Below, in pieces: positions 61,744-64,000 of a stretch of 64,000 nucleotides of DNA. Every line of letters begins with the position of its first letter. The first letter of the stretch is position 1. A model generated the notes under the pieces. That model saw only the letters and a program-made list of their open reading frames with translations. It had not been told where the DNA came from and ran no database searches. The stretch lies in assembly GCF_050947875.1 (NCBI RefSeq), contig NC_134573.1, forward strand, positions 67,668,315-67,732,314. Reading direction: 5' to 3'. The stretch is from Dermacentor variabilis (taxonomy: Eukaryota; Arthropoda; Arachnida; Ixodida; Ixodidae). A program made the position numbers and the translations under genes.

Positions 61744-64000
61744 CTCATTTAGAGCTCAGAATAATCAGCGCAAAAGATTTGTAATGTGTCCGACATCATA
61801 TGGTGACTGGTTTAATGGCTACAGGTCCAACCCTTTGCATGCTGATGGCTATGTTTGGTGCAACTTTGGCAGCACGTTCATAATGGACTACTACATACAA
61901 CATCCGTTTCGCACCTCTCCTTTCAGAATCGATCCTCCGACACAGAAGACAAAACTCCAAACTGGAATATTTCTTCACGTCAATATTGAAAAAGCAAGCA
62001 GCTTTCCCGCGCCACACGCCCCAATTTTCCACACATGATACGTATTGCATATTATGAATGTATTGTGTAATACCAGGGGTATATCCTCTAATGTCAAAAT
62101 ACTCCGTTAGACGCATTTTTACCTGTATATTCCTCAACTGAACCATAATTTCTCTTTGCTATAGATGTACAGATGCCTACTTTGGTACCTTCCCTTTAAC
62201 ATCGTCTTCAAGGAAAACGTGCTTCGCGGAGTCTCGTTGCCTCCTCGGCAATGTTGTAAAATGCGTTTTATTGTGTTTTAGAACGCCGCAAAGTCGGCTG
62301 TGTGGTCACGAGCACTGAGTCAATGATCACTTCGCCCTCCTCGTCTTCGCTCCCTCGTCCAAACGCTGAATATTTAATAATTGCCATTTCGTTTGTATAC
62401 TTTATGTACTACATCGTTTTGAAGGAAATCAGAAGGCAGCCGGTCTACCAAGGAATTGTTTACTTTGTGTTTATACTTACTTGTCTCTTTGTTTCTGCTA
62501 CTTATAGATATATTAAAGTACATACAGTTCTTATAGCTTGTCGACCTGTACAAATATGTATATTGTTAATAACATAGTGTTCATAAATTGTTCGTAGACC
62601 ATTTCGCAGACGAGACGACTTCTTATTTGTTGCCCGAATAACTGACCTGAAAGATACTATGAATAGTTTGAAGATTTCCCAAGTCGTTCTCAATGTGAGC
62701 GTTCTCAATGGTAAATTCTAAAAGTTTGTCCGAAACGGCACAATAATTCAATGAAAGAATTCCACACTTGATCTCCTTCTTTTTTCTGAAATAAAGCTAG
62801 AGTATACAGGTTTAGAAGGAAACATGCAAAGGATTCAGTTTAAACTTAGCTATCTTTCTGTGATGGCGGATATCAAAAGCACAATTACCATCTGCTACTA
62901 TAATGTGCGTCATTTTTTTTCTGCAAGTGATAAAGATATGAATCCGAATAAAGGAGCCGATTGGATTTGCAGCTGCATATACAGCGAACGAGGATTCTGA
63001 AATATCTCTAAGTCCTGTAGGCCAAGAAGTTAGCATTGTCTCTTCTTCCCTACATTTCCTCGTCAACCATAAGCGTGGCTTGGTAAAGGCGCTGAACTAA
63101 AGAAAGTTCAGATAACATTCCCGCTTGCGCCTGCTTTTCTACATCGTAACTTCGTGTTAAATATCAGCCGGCCACCTTTCAATCTTTTTCCATTTCTCTG
63201 GTCGGCTTTTTGTTTTTGTTTTTCGCGGATACCGTACTCTGCTGTGAACATGTCAGCCAAGTTTTGCTGTCGTACGTGGTGCGTGAAGCGCGCAAGCGGA
63301 TCGCGAAGTCCTTTCTCTCAAACGCTCTGTTTTCAGCAGAAGGCCCTGTCCTCGCTCTCTTCTGTTTGCACAAGATTATTATATCGACAGTCAAAAACTT
63401 CCCTCGTTTCGAGAGTACTTACATAAATGTCTAGGAGGGCTGCCGCGTGGTGGTTTTATTGAGCGCCGCAAGCGAAACCTATCAGGAGCACGCCGCCCGA
63501 TCCCTCATACTACGCAAAGGAGGCGCTTCCGACAGATGGCCACTCCATCAGTCCTCGCCCCGGCGGAACGCAGTTTGGATTTTGTGGCGAAAGGACATGC
63601 TTTTCGGGGCTCTCTGGCGGCGACGAAATCATAAGTTTTTGTGAATGCTTTGAGCTTGCTTCTGTTGTTGATTTGCTGATTTCTGTCTTTAAATAGTAAT
63701 TGCGTGCTTTTTCTTTTTCTTTCTTTTTTTTTGTCTCCCGTATTTCGGGTGCGCGGGTGTGTTTCGCGCACATTTAGTTTTGCAGGAAAGTTAGAGCGTC
63801 CTTTCGCGCCACGTGCTTCAAGACGTGCAGCCGGTTGGGACGATGAGTGTTTGTAGTCTTTAAATAGTAGCTGATTAATAGCTATTAGGTGGTTTTACTG
63901 TGCGTGTTTTTGGTAGGAAAGTGAGAGCGTGGCAGCGTGGTTGAGCGCGTCATACCTTCGGTCTCCGCGGCATCGATTGCTTTTGAAACAGTGCTTTGCG
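61743..64000. other. no recognised gene
   Basis: A 91-codon frame at 62302-62577 has a hydrophobic middle (YLIIAISFVYFMYYIVL) but no family match, and the AT-rich setting makes chance likely. Positions 63440-63640 (GAGCGCCGCAAGCG, CACGCCGCCCGATCCCTC, CGCTTCCGACAGATGGCCAC) resemble a frequent tick repeat. Nothing else is assigned. Confidence 0.45.

Noticed and set aside
62302..62577. 91-codon frame with a hydrophobic segment
   Set aside because: AT-rich DNA produces such segments by chance; no family resemblance and no supporting context.

Overview
The window looks like nuclear DNA of a hard tick (Ixodidae) or a close chelicerate relative. The evidence is one intron-rich receptor gene of animal type buried in dense retroelement debris, several tRNA-derived SINEs that I recall as common in ixodid ticks, and many microsatellites. 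Nothing prokaryotic is present: no operons, ribosome binding sites, rRNA or true tRNA genes. All calls come from reading the sequence; no database search was possible.

The only host gene I can support is an ionotropic glutamate receptor on the + strand (2684-23300). Six exons splice with GT/AG sites and compatible phases into one open frame of 471 residues plus stop. They cover ligand lobe S1, M1, the pore loop, M3, lobe S2, M4 and a short charged tail. The usual glutamate-contact residues are present, but the normally near-invariant M3 gate motif (SYTANLAAF) is replaced. The amino-terminal domain is not in the window.

The introns and the rest of the window are mobile DNA. 4.6-16.3 kb holds an RTE-like remnant, a broken Ty3/Gypsy element with one LTR, an I-like fragment, a composite SINE and CR1-like LINE remains. 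20.7 kb has a SINE with a perfect 13-bp target duplication. 22.1 kb has an 88-bp-arm perfect palindrome with hammerhead-like motifs. 27.05-33.68 kb is a complete young BEL/Pao retrotransposon (309-bp LTRs with one mismatch, TSD GTTGC, one stop in the integrase). 37.1-38.1 kb is a roughly 0.95-kb foldback. 38.5-41.6 kb is a decayed Ty3/Gypsy-like element whose integrase lies upstream of RT-RNase H. Its 3' part is split by a nearly full-length I-like LINE (42056-47793, 12-bp TSD).

48.7-49.5 kb is a minisatellite with higher-order structure. 49.9-61.5 kb is more LINE debris, including a frameshifted I-like element on the - strand (56.45-61.47 kb) and a truncated relative beside it. The remaining spans (0.1-2.7, 18.3-20.6, 23.3-26.9, 33.7-37.1, 50.3-52.4 and 61.7-64 kb) show no gene I recognise.

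The items most worth following are the receptor with a changed gate, the IN-before-RT element, the hammerhead-like palindromes and the young BEL element.
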